DNA from: Synergistaceae bacterium
Lineage (GTDB): Bacteria; Synergistota; Synergistia; Synergistales; Aminobacteriaceae
Direction: 5' to 3'
Assembly (NCBI GenBank): GCA_009778055.1
Contig: WRKN01000070.1
Coordinates: forward strand, 1-11,146
DNA length: 11,146 nt
The position numbers were made by a program, and so were the translations under genes. Position 1 is the first letter of the stretch, and each line of letters starts with the position of its first letter. Shown one piece after another: positions 1 through 6,758 of this stretch. The notes under the pieces are model-generated. The model saw only the letters and a program-made list of their open reading frames with translations. It ran no database searches and was not told where the DNA came from.

Positions 1-1
1 C

Positions 2-256
2 GACGCCAGCCTGCATCTGGACGGGTCGGCAACGCCGGGAGCGGAGAAGGAACCGGAAGAACGCCAGCCCCTGCTTCCGGCCGGAATGAGGTTTTCCAAA
101 TACGCCGACACCTTCAAAGTCCCGCGTGCCATCGTCGAGAACAGGTCGTACCGTGAGCATTTGGCGTCCAACGACACGAGCGGCGTGCTGAAGTGCCTGA
201 ATGTATCGGACAGAAACGGCAGTCCATTGTATAAGCGCAAGCCTGTTAGGAGGTAG
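2..256 (+). CDS. C-terminal fragment of an unrecognised protein (5' end outside window)
   Basis: An open frame enters from the left edge and ends at TAG (254-256), leaving 84 residues. The fragment starts DASLHLDGSATPG, has an acidic/proline stretch (PGAEKEPEERQP), a middle part FSKYADTFKVPRAIVENRSY, and a basic end YKRKPVRR. I do not recognise the family. The other plus frames hit stops early, and residue use is protein-like, so this frame is probably real. It converges on the minus-strand tRNA-Arg gene and has no hairpin-plus-T-run terminator behind it. One weak idea is the tail of a transposase or other mobile-element protein, because a TGT-starting, C-rich sequence lies just behind the stop when read from outside (see findings). 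That is inference only. Confidence 0.5.
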   Translation, partial: DASLHLDGSATPGAEKEPEERQPLLPAGMRFSKYADTFKVPRAIVENRSYREHLASNDTSGVLKCLNVSDRNGSPLYKRKPVRR

Positions 257-316
257 GGGGTCACATACATTTCTTACGGGGTTTTTGTAACTTTGGGGTT
301 GCTTGCTTCTTAAACC

Positions 317-393
317 TGGCGCGGCAGGCAGGATTCGAACCCACGACCTAAGGCTCCGTAGGCCTTCGCTCTATCCATCTGAGCTACTGCCGC
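317..393 (-). tRNA. tRNA-Arg (anticodon ACG), CCA end encoded
   Basis: Read on the minus strand, a full 77-nt cloverleaf can be drawn. The acceptor stem is GCGGCAG paired with CTGCCGC. The D arm is GCTC/GAGC with a 9-nt loop. The anticodon stem is AAGGC/GCCTT around loop CTACGGA, giving anticodon ACG at 357-359. The variable region has 5 nt. The T arm has loop TTCGAAT, and its stem contains two G-U pairs. Discriminator G (320) is followed by an encoded CCA (317-319). ACG is the arginine anticodon whose A34 is normally deaminated to inosine by TadA so that it reads CGU, CGC and CGA. The gene starts 13 nt after the engB stop on the same strand, with no promoter visible between them, so it may be processed from the protein-operon transcript. 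Confidence 0.96.
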
Positions 394-406
394 GCTTTAT
401 TAAATT

Positions 407-1009
407 CTACACCCCATGCTTTATTGCGTCAACCACACCCTGCATGAACGTCCTCGCTTCCTCCACGCCGGAGCGATCCTCGCCGGATGTCACGATCGGA
501 ATGTCTATGGAACTGAGGCCGTCCCTGACGTACTCCTGCAGCAGCGCGCGCCTTTTTCCCCTGGATATCTTGTCCGCTTTCGTGAACAAAACCATGAACG
601 GTTTGCGGCGCGCCGACAGCCACTCCTGCAGCGCCCGGTCGTTGGCAGTAAGACCGTGGCGGAAGTCCGCCAGATGGCATACCAAAACCAGGGAGCCGCG
701 GTTCTCCACGTAGGACGACGTGAGCTGAGACCAGGCCCTCCGCTCCGCTTTTCCGCTCTTTGCGTAGCCGTAGCCGGGAAGGTCAACCAGCCGGAAGGAA
801 ACCGCCCCGGCGTCCACCAGGTAAAAGTTGACGCTCCGCGTCTTACCGGGCGTGCGCCCGACGTGGGCGAGCTTCGTGCCCAGTATGGCGTTTACAAGGG
901 TGGACTTGCCCACGTTGGAGCGCCCGGCCATAGCTATCTCCGGCAAACCTTCCGGCGGGAACTGACCTGAGTTGAAGGCCGTCGCCTCCAGCGATACTTT
1001 CCAGCTCAC
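407..1009 (-). CDS. engB: Ribosome biogenesis GTPase EngB/YsxC (YihA)
   Basis: A 200-residue TrmE-Era-EngA-EngB-Septin GTPase of the usual EngB length. All G motifs are visible: G1 GRSNVGKS (29-36), G2 Thr53 inside the conserved GRTPGKTRSVNFY segment, G3 DLPG (76-79), G4 TKAD (143-146) and G5 TSG (174-176). EngB acts in the cytoplasm in late assembly of the large ribosomal subunit and is essential in many bacteria. The start is GTG at 1009. It forms a GTGA overlap with the lon stop codon (TGA 1006-1008), so translation is probably coupled to lon. It is the last protein gene of the tig-clpP-clpX-lon-engB block. The clpX-lon-ysxC neighbourhood is known from Bacillus and relatives. Confidence 0.96.
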   Translation of the reverse strand: MSWKVSLEATAFNSGQFPPEGLPEIAMAGRSNVGKSTLVNAILGTKLAHVGRTPGKTRSVNFYLVDAGAVSFRLVDLPGYGYAKSGKAERRAWSQLTSSYVENRGSLVLVCHLADFRHGLTANDRALQEWLSARRKPFMVLFTKADKISRGKRRALLQEYVRDGLSSIDIPIVTSGEDRSGVEEARTFMQGVVDAIKHGV

Positions 1010-3375
1010 GCGGCCAGCGCCTTCTTGAAAACAGCGCCGACCTCCGAGGCGTAATAGAAGGTCATGTCGCCCAATATCTCACTTGGGATTTCCTCCACGT
1101 CAACCTTGTTGGCCTCGGGAAGGATGATTTGGTCTATTCCGTGTCGTTTGGCGGCCAGTATTTTTTCCCGGACGCCTCCGACGGGAAGCACGCTGCCCCT
1201 CAGTGATATCTCGCCCGTCATGGCGATTTGGGGGTTTACCTTGCGCCCGCTGACCGCCGACAGTATGGCAGTCGCCATCGTCACCCCCGCCGAGGGGCCG
1301 TCTTTGGGGACAGCGCCGTCCGGGACGTGGACGTGGATGTCAAATTCTTTCCAATCGAAATCACTTATCCCCAGTCTTTCGCTCTCCGAGCGCAGGTAGC
1401 TAACAGCGGCTTTAGCTGACTCCTGCATGACGTCGCCCAGGTTCCCGGTGAGGGAAACGTCTCCCTTGCCCTTCATCGTCACGGCCTCGATCAGAAGCAC
1501 GTCCCCGCCGGACTCCGTCCAGGCCAGCCCGACCACGTTGCCTTTTTGAGCTTTTTTCGGCACTTTTGTGTCATAAAGCTTAGGGGCCCCGAGGTAGTCT
1601 TTAAGGTTCGACGCCTTTACTTTTACGGGCAGTTTAAAGTCATCTCCCTTGTCCGACGCTTCCACGACTTTTCGCGTTATTTTGCGGGCGATGGTGGATA
1701 ATTCCCGTTCAAGGCCGCGAACTCCGGCCTCGCGCGTGTAATCGGAAATAACTTTCGACACGGTGGGCGTCGGAAGTTTTACCTGAGAAAAACCCAGGCC
1801 GTGTTCCTTCAAAACCCTTGGCAGCAGGTGCTTTTGCGCGATGAGCGTTTTTTCGTAGTTTGTGTAGCCGGAAAGCGGTATCACTTCCATGCGATCCAGC
1901 AGAGGTTTTGGGATGCTGTGCGTCGCGTTGGCCGTGGTTATGAAAAGCACCTCGCTAAGGTCGAAGGGAACCTCAAGGTAATGGTCGGTGAAATTGTGAT
2001 TCTGCATGGGGTCGAGCGCCTCCAGCAAAGCCGACGCGGGGTCTCCCCTGAAATCGTGCCCCAGCTTGTCTATCTCGTCCAGGAGGATGACTGGGTTGCA
2101 GCTTTCCGCGCGGGCCAGTTTCTGGATGATGCGCCCCGGCAGGGAGCCTATGTACGTCCTGCGATGGCCGCGTATTTCGGCCTCGTCCCGCACCCCGCCA
2201 AGCGACACGCTGACAAACTTACGGTCGAGAGCCCTGGCTATGGAGCGGCCAAGCGACGTTTTGCCGACGCCGGGAGGGCCGGCGAAGCAGATTATCTGCG
2301 CCTTCATGTCGTTTCCCGCCTGGCGGCGCACCGCCAGAAATTCGAGTATGCGGTCTTTCACCTTCTCCAGCCCGTAGTGGTCTTCTTCCAGAAGCACCGA
2401 CGCGTGGGAAATGTCCATGTTGTCAACCGTACGCTTGTTCCAGGGCAGGTCTATAAGCCAGTCCAGGTAGTTACGGACCACCGTGGACTCAGGCGACATG
2501 GACGGCATTTTTATCAGGCGGTCAAGCTCCCTATGAGCCTTAGTCCTGGCCTCTTCGCTCATGGCGGAGGAGGCGATCTTTTTCTCGTACTGGGAAAATT
2601 CCCCTCCGCCTTCCTCGCCGTGCCCCTGGCCCAGCTCGTCCTGAATTATGCGCAGTTGCTCGCGCAGGTAGTACTCCTTCTGCTGCTTGTCCACGACGGA
2701 ACGAACCCGATCCTGTATGTCGTGTTCGAGTTCCAGGATGTCTATCTCCTCGGTCAGCATCCTGAAGAGAACGCCTAAAGCCGACTCCAGGTCGCCCGTC
2801 TCCAGAAGGCGCTGCTTGAATTCCGGTTTCACCGATATGTGGGAACCCACCAGGTTGACAAGCTGCCCCACGTCTTCGATGCTTAAAATAGAGGACATCA
2901 CCTCTACGGGAATACGCGGCTGCAATATGTTGTACCGCTCGAAACCATCCAGGACGCGGCGTTTCAGCGCTTCCATGTTTGGCGTGTCCGGATCCCGCCA
3001 GGGCATGTGCGAAAGCCTGGCCTCCAAAACGTCCCCGCCTTTAACGTACATGTTGACTTTCATACGCACAAGCCCCTCGACGAGAACTTTGGTGGTTCCG
3101 TCGGGGATACGCGCCATCTGCAAAATGCTGCAAAGGGTTCCGGTGTCGTACAAGTCTCCGTACTCCGGGTCTTCCGTGTCTATTCTCCTCTGCGTGACCA
3201 CAAATATTCTTTTGTCGTGCAGAAGGGCGTTTTCGATTGCCTTCAACGAACGGGGGCGGCCTACGAAAAGGGGAGTGATGATACCCGGGAAAAGAACCGC
3301 GTCCCTTATGGGCAAAATAGGATAAATTTTGTCGCTGTCGCCGTCAATGTCCAGAACTATTTCCGACAAAGACAC
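1006..3375 (-). CDS. lon: ATP-dependent endopeptidase Lon (La), start corrected to GTG 3375
   Basis: A 789-residue LonA protease. Domain order is: N-terminal substrate-binding LON domain starting near YPILPIRDAVLFPG, a coiled linker (about 220-280), the AAA+ module with Walker A GPPGVGKT (366-373) and Walker B VILLDEID (429-436), and the C-terminal protease domain. The Ser-Lys dyad is Ser695 (in KDGPSAG) and Lys738 (in GVREKILAAK). Their 43-residue spacing equals that of E. coli Lon (679/722). Lon degrades damaged and short-lived regulatory proteins in the cytoplasm. The frame stays open up to an ATG at 3459, but those 28 extra residues lie inside clpX and are arginine-rich. GTG 3375 is preferred because it has AGGAGG 9 nt upstream and follows the clpX stop by one base. 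Confidence 0.97.
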   Translation of the reverse strand: MSLSEIVLDIDGDSDKIYPILPIRDAVLFPGIITPLFVGRPRSLKAIENALLHDKRIFVVTQRRIDTEDPEYGDLYDTGTLCSILQMARIPDGTTKVLVEGLVRMKVNMYVKGGDVLEARLSHMPWRDPDTPNMEALKRRVLDGFERYNILQPRIPVEVMSSILSIEDVGQLVNLVGSHISVKPEFKQRLLETGDLESALGVLFRMLTEEIDILELEHDIQDRVRSVVDKQQKEYYLREQLRIIQDELGQGHGEEGGGEFSQYEKKIASSAMSEEARTKAHRELDRLIKMPSMSPESTVVRNYLDWLIDLPWNKRTVDNMDISHASVLLEEDHYGLEKVKDRILEFLAVRRQAGNDMKAQIICFAGPPGVGKTSLGRSIARALDRKFVSVSLGGVRDEAEIRGHRRTYIGSLPGRIIQKLARAESCNPVILLDEIDKLGHDFRGDPASALLEALDPMQNHNFTDHYLEVPFDLSEVLFITTANATHSIPKPLLDRMEVIPLSGYTNYEKTLIAQKHLLPRVLKEHGLGFSQVKLPTPTVSKVISDYTREAGVRGLERELSTIARKITRKVVEASDKGDDFKLPVKVKASNLKDYLGAPKLYDTKVPKKAQKGNVVGLAWTESGGDVLLIEAVTMKGKGDVSLTGNLGDVMQESAKAAVSYLRSESERLGISDFDWKEFDIHVHVPDGAVPKDGPSAGVTMATAILSAVSGRKVNPQIAMTGEISLRGSVLPVGGVREKILAAKRHGIDQIILPEANKVDVEEIPSEILGDMTFYYASEVGAVFKKALAA

Positions 3376-3376
3376 G

Positions 3377-4729
3377 TCAGGCGACCTCCTTCGCCGCGCT
3401 CTCCCCTCCGCGTCCGCGACGTTTAAGCAGGTCGAGAAGAGGCGTTTTGTTGTCCACAAACTCCGCCGTGATCTCCAGGCTGTCTACTTTTTTACCGGTG
3501 GAGGGCAGCTCGTACATGACGTCGAGCATCAGGTTTTCCATAATGGCGCGCAACCCCCTGGCCCCGGTTTTCTTTTTTACGGCAAGCTCCGCCACGCGGG
3601 TCAGGGCGTCGGGCGTAAAGACCAGCTTGACTTTTTCCATCTCCATAATTTTCGTGTATTGTTTGACGAGGGAGTTGCGCGGTTCCTGTAAAATACGAAC
3701 AAACGCTTCCTCGTCAAGGTCTTCCAGCGCCGTGAGCACAGGGATGCGCCCGACAAGCTCGGGGATGAAGCCAAACGCCATGAGGTCTTCCGGCTGAATC
3801 TTACTGACGATGTCGTAGCGTTTAGAGGCTCTCTTGTTCATCACTTCCCCGCCGAATCCAATCGTTCTCTCGCTCTCGCGCCGCGCCACGATCTCCTCTA
3901 TCCCCTCGAAGGCCCCGCCGCATATAAAAAGGATGTTGGAGGTGTCCATCTGGATGAACTCCTGATGCGGATGTTTGCGCCCTCCCTTTGGCGGTATGTT
4001 TGACAACGTTCCTTCCAGGATTTTCAAGAGGGCCTGCTGCACGCCCTCGCCTGAAACGTCGCGCGTTATCGACGTCGATTCGGACTTTCGCGCGATCTTG
4101 TCTATTTCGTCGATGTAAATGATACCGCGCTCGGCGGCGGCGAGGTCGTAGTCCGCGACCTGCAAAAGGCGGACCAGTATGTTTTCCACGTCTTCGCCGA
4201 CGTATCCGGCCTCGGTCAGCGTCGTTGCGTCCGCGATGGCGAACGGCACGTTGAGCTTCCGCGCAAGCGTATGGGCTATGAGTGTCTTGCCGCAGCCGGT
4301 GGGTCCCAGAAGCAGCACGTTGCTTTTTTGCAGCTCGATGTCCGGATCGACGGCGTCGATGTTGTTCCTGACGCGTTGATAATGGTTGTACGCGGCGACC
4401 GAAACCACCTTCTTGGCGCGTTCCTGCCCTATCACGTACTGGTCTAGGATGGAGCATAGCTCTTTTGGAGTGAAGACGGAAAATTCGCGTTCCTTACTTT
4501 TTTTCTGCGGCGGAACAGGCAGCTGCGCGGCCTCGTTTTTCGATTTTGAGGGACGCGCTTCTTCCACAAATTTGTCATCGGCCAAAATGATGTTGCAGAG
4601 GTTCACGCACTCGTCGCAGATGTAGACCCCCGGGCCGGAAATCAGCCTGAATATCTCGTCCTGCGCTTTGCCGCAAAACGAGCAGTACGCCTGCCACCTG
4701 TCATTGTTCATATTCAGCTTTTTTTTCAT
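3377..4729 (-). CDS. clpX: ATP-dependent Clp protease ATP-binding subunit ClpX
   Basis: A 450-residue AAA+ unfoldase. The N-terminal zinc-binding domain shows C16-x2-C19 and C38-x2-C41. The AAA+ core has Walker A GPTGCGKT (142-149), pore-1 loop GYVGE (175-179), Walker B IIYIDEID (203-210), pore-2 RKH (251-253), the ClpP-docking loop containing IGF (290-292), and sensor 2 GARGLR (389-394). ClpX recognises tagged or adaptor-delivered proteins, unfolds them and threads them into ClpP. The intact IGF loop and the neighbouring clpP fit a working ClpXP pair. The ATG at 4729 is preceded by AGAGG with suitable spacing. Met7 is a less likely alternative. The gene starts 12 nt after clpP and ends one base before lon. 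Confidence 0.97.
   Translation of the reverse strand: MKKKLNMNNDRWQAYCSFCGKAQDEIFRLISGPGVYICDECVNLCNIILADDKFVEEARPSKSKNEAAQLPVPPQKKSKEREFSVFTPKELCSILDQYVIGQERAKKVVSVAAYNHYQRVRNNIDAVDPDIELQKSNVLLLGPTGCGKTLIAHTLARKLNVPFAIADATTLTEAGYVGEDVENILVRLLQVADYDLAAAERGIIYIDEIDKIARKSESTSITRDVSGEGVQQALLKILEGTLSNIPPKGGRKHPHQEFIQMDTSNILFICGGAFEGIEEIVARRESERTIGFGGEVMNKRASKRYDIVSKIQPEDLMAFGFIPELVGRIPVLTALEDLDEEAFVRILQEPRNSLVKQYTKIMEMEKVKLVFTPDALTRVAELAVKKKTGARGLRAIMENLMLDVMYELPSTGKKVDSLEITAEFVDNKTPLLDLLKRRGRGGESAAKEVA
3385..3390 (-). promoter_or_regulatory. lon ribosome binding site, inside the clpX 3' end
   Basis: The minus strand reads AGGAGG here, 9 nt before GTG 3375. It sits in the last codons of clpX (Lys-Glu-Val), so ribosomes finishing clpX pass directly over it. 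This site decides the lon start in favour of 3375 over the upstream ATG at 3459. Confidence 0.85.
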
Positions 4730-4741
4730 GGCATCCTCTTT

Positions 4742-5329
4742 CTACCTGTTTTCCAGTATCTTATCTATCAGGCCGTACGCCAGCGCCTCGTCCGGCATCA
4801 TGAAGTTGTCTCTGTCGGTGTCCGTGGCTATTTTTTTGATGTCCTGCCCGGTGTGGGAGGCCAAAATGGAGTTCAGCCTTTCTTTGGTTCTGACAATATT
4901 GCGCGCGTGTATCTCTATGTCGCTGGCTTGACCGCGCGCGCCGCCCATAGGCTGGTGTATCATTATCTCCGCGTTCGGCAGCGCAATGCGTTTGCCCTTC
5001 GTCCCGCCGGCCAGAAGTATGGCGCCCATGCTGGCGGCCAGCCCGACGCATATGGTGGAGACAGGGCTTTTTATGTACTGAATCGTGTCGTAGATCGCCA
5101 AACCGGCGGTGACGCTGCCCCCGGGGCTGTTAATGTACAGATGTATGTCTTTTTCCGGGTCTTCGCTCTCCAGAAAAAGCAACTGCGCCACGATAACATT
5201 GGCGACGGCGTCGTGCACATCCGTCCCCAGAAAGATTATCCTGTCCTTCAAAAGGCGGCTGTATATGTCGTAGGCGCGTTCGCCGCGCCCGGTCTGCTCA
5301 ATTACGTAAGGAATGTTGAAATAAGACAT
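4742..5329 (-). CDS. clpP: ATP-dependent Clp protease proteolytic subunit ClpP
   Basis: A 195-residue serine peptidase of standard ClpP length. The catalytic triad is Ser100 (in GLAASMGA), His125 (in IMIHQP) and Asp174 (in DTDRDNFM). The spacings of 25 and 49 residues match E. coli ClpP (97/122/171 in mature numbering). ClpP forms a double-heptamer chamber fed by ClpX or other Clp ATPases. The N-terminus (MSYFNIPYVIEQTGRGERAYDIYSRLL) is the usual ClpP opening, with only a short propeptide. The ATG at 5329 lies 6 nt after the tig stop, and a GGAG within the end of tig serves as ribosome binding site. It is co-transcribed with tig upstream and clpX downstream. Confidence 0.98.
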   Translation of the reverse strand: MSYFNIPYVIEQTGRGERAYDIYSRLLKDRIIFLGTDVHDAVANVIVAQLLFLESEDPEKDIHLYINSPGGSVTAGLAIYDTIQYIKSPVSTICVGLAASMGAILLAGGTKGKRIALPNAEIMIHQPMGGARGQASDIEIHARNIVRTKERLNSILASHTGQDIKKIATDTDRDNFMMPDEALAYGLIDKILENR

Positions 5330-5335
5330 GTCCGC

Positions 5336-6691
5336 TTACTCCGCGCTTTCTGCGACCGGTTCTTTGCCGGACAGCTTGTCCACGTGTTTTACATTGACGT
5401 TTTCCAGAACCAGCTTACAGATTTTGTCATATCGCAGCGAGTTCGCCAGTTGCGACATATGCGCCTCATTTTTGTAATAATGAGCCCTCATTCTGGCCCG
5501 TTCCACTCCGCGCAAAGCGGCCAGACGGGAAATTTCGGCCTCCATATCCTCTCTTGTCACCTCTACGCCGAATTTTTTCCCTATCTCGTCCATAACCAGC
5601 GTCTGGCGCAGAGTAGCGTCGGCCTTCTCACGGACTACCTGTTCGTACTGGGGCATACTGATGGAGGATTTGCTCAGGTAATCCTCCATGCTGACGTTGT
5701 AACGCTGCTTGACCTCAGCCGCTTCCTGTTCTTTGATGTAGGCAAACTGCCGCTCCAGAAGGGAATCCGGCACGTCCAGCCTGGAGCGCTCCATGACGAC
5801 CGCTATGGCCTCTTCGCCAATTCGCTCCGTCTCCTCGTTTTCATAGTGCTCGAGCAGGCGTTTTTTCATTTCCTGCCTGAAATCGGCTTCGGTGTCGATG
5901 TCAACGCTCATCACTTTCGTGAAAAACTCAGGTCCCATGTCCGGCAAAATTTTTTCGCTTACGCCGTCTACCTTGATGTCGTAGCGAATTCTCTTGCCGG
6001 CGAAGTAAGCGTCCCTGTATCCGGCCTCGACGTCAAACTCCGTGTTTACCTCGTCTCCCTTGCTTTTTCCGATAAGGGCGTCCCTGACCTCCGGGCGGAC
6101 TCCAGGCTCTCCCAGATCTATTTCGCTGGCGCTGGGTTCGCTGACCGTCTCCTCGCCGCCGTCGGGGTTCAGCACACGCGTGACGAACGTCCCGGACACG
6201 ACGTCGGCTTCACCCGCCGCCCTGTCCACCGGGATCGAGGTTGCGAACTGCTTTCTGAATTCGGCGATCATGGAGTCGAGAGTTTCGTCCTTAACCTCCT
6301 GTCGCAGCTTTTCCACCTCGATGTCCCCGAATTCGGGCAGCTCCACCTCCGGCCTTACTTCGATGACCAGCTCGCAGGTGACGGGTTCCCCTTCGTGAAT
6401 ATCGTCGATTTTGAGCGACGGAGCGTCCATTATATCGAGATCGTAATCATCGGTGACTTGCTTCAGGGCCTCGGGAAGCATCTGCTCCAGCGCCTCTTTA
6501 TGTATATTGCTCCTGCCGAACCTCATTTCCAGGATTTTGCGGGGAATACGCCCCTTGCGGAACCCGGGAATATTGGCTTTTTGCGTTATATTCCGAAGAA
6601 CGTCATTCAAGTTCGTCATAAATTCCGCAGCGTCGAACTCCACCTTCACCCTGACTATGTTCTTTTCCTGTCCCAATAACTCCGTTCTCAT
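5336..6691 (-). CDS. tig: Trigger factor, with a degenerate PPIase domain
   Basis: A 451-residue ribosome-associated chaperone that shelters nascent chains at the exit tunnel. The N-terminal ribosome-binding domain carries the signature GFRKGRIP, with F44-R45-K46 at the same numbers as the E. coli L23-contact motif. The FKBP-type middle domain spans about 150-245, and the C-terminal helical arms follow. In the PPIase domain, the segment aligning with the E. coli MIPGFEDGIKG loop reads VRPEVRDALIG (198-208). The active-site Phe is replaced by Val and the Ile by Arg, so isomerase activity is probably weak or absent. An in-frame GTG at 6709 would add six residues, but ATG 6691 has AAAGGAG 8 nt upstream and gives the usual MRTELL-type start. 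It is the first gene of the block. Confidence 0.95.
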   Translation of the reverse strand: MRTELLGQEKNIVRVKVEFDAAEFMTNLNDVLRNITQKANIPGFRKGRIPRKILEMRFGRSNIHKEALEQMLPEALKQVTDDYDLDIMDAPSLKIDDIHEGEPVTCELVIEVRPEVELPEFGDIEVEKLRQEVKDETLDSMIAEFRKQFATSIPVDRAAGEADVVSGTFVTRVLNPDGGEETVSEPSASEIDLGEPGVRPEVRDALIGKSKGDEVNTEFDVEAGYRDAYFAGKRIRYDIKVDGVSEKILPDMGPEFFTKVMSVDIDTEADFRQEMKKRLLEHYENEETERIGEEAIAVVMERSRLDVPDSLLERQFAYIKEQEAAEVKQRYNVSMEDYLSKSSISMPQYEQVVREKADATLRQTLVMDEIGKKFGVEVTREDMEAEISRLAALRGVERARMRAHYYKNEAHMSQLANSLRYDKICKLVLENVNVKHVDKLSGKEPVAESAE

Positions 6692-6699
6692 GAACCATG

Positions 6700-6706
6700 C
6701 TCCTTT
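6700..6706 (-). promoter_or_regulatory. tig ribosome binding site
   Basis: The minus strand reads AAAGGAG, 8 nt before ATG 6691. It overlaps the first codons of the longer GTG-initiated frame (6709), which argues that the longer frame is not the real start. Confidence 0.8.
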
Positions 6707-6726
6707 CACCCTGTAGACCGAAGCGT

Positions 6727-6735
6727 ATTATACCA
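6727..6735 (-). promoter_or_regulatory. Promoter of the tig-clpP-clpX-lon-engB operon (extended -10)
   Basis: The minus strand reads TGGTATAAT: a perfect TATAAT hexamer (6727-6732) preceded by the TGn extension. The hexamer at 17-bp spacing (GCGTAA) is a poor -35, as is common for extended -10 promoters. Transcription would begin near 6720 and give a leader of about 30 nt before ATG 6691. The position, directly ahead of tig and just after the stop of the preceding same-strand gene, supports a real promoter. No heat-shock operator (CIRCE-like inverted repeat) is seen around it. Confidence 0.72.
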
Positions 6736-6758
6736 CTTGTTTTTCGCGCTTACGCCGG

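Noticed and set aside
257..316. A terminator for the tRNA-Arg/engB transcript
   Set aside because: I looked for a stem followed by a T run on either strand and found only G/C runs in direct orientation, with no stable inverted repeat.
303..713. A 136-codon plus-strand frame over the tRNA and engB
   Set aside because: Its first part is a translation of the antisense of tRNA-Arg (the familiar AGRIRTHDLRLRRP false peptide), and the rest is antisense to engB.
1801..2778. A 325-codon plus-strand frame opposite lon
   Set aside because: It is antisense to the Lon AAA+ and linker region, whose motifs are unambiguous. No family features are visible.
4853..6679. A 608-codon open frame on the plus strand across clpP and tig
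   Set aside because: It lies antisense to two well-supported genes, shows no recognisable motif and has the His/Val/Leu-rich look of a GC-skewed codon shadow.
6691..6735. A heat-shock operator (CIRCE) or CtsR-type repeat in front of tig
   Set aside because: No long inverted repeat or paired heptad is visible in the short leader or over the promoter.
6736..6758. A terminator between the HD gene and tig
   Set aside because: Only a 4-bp GCGT/GCGC-like pairing with no T run is present. Transcription from the three-gene operon may read into tig.
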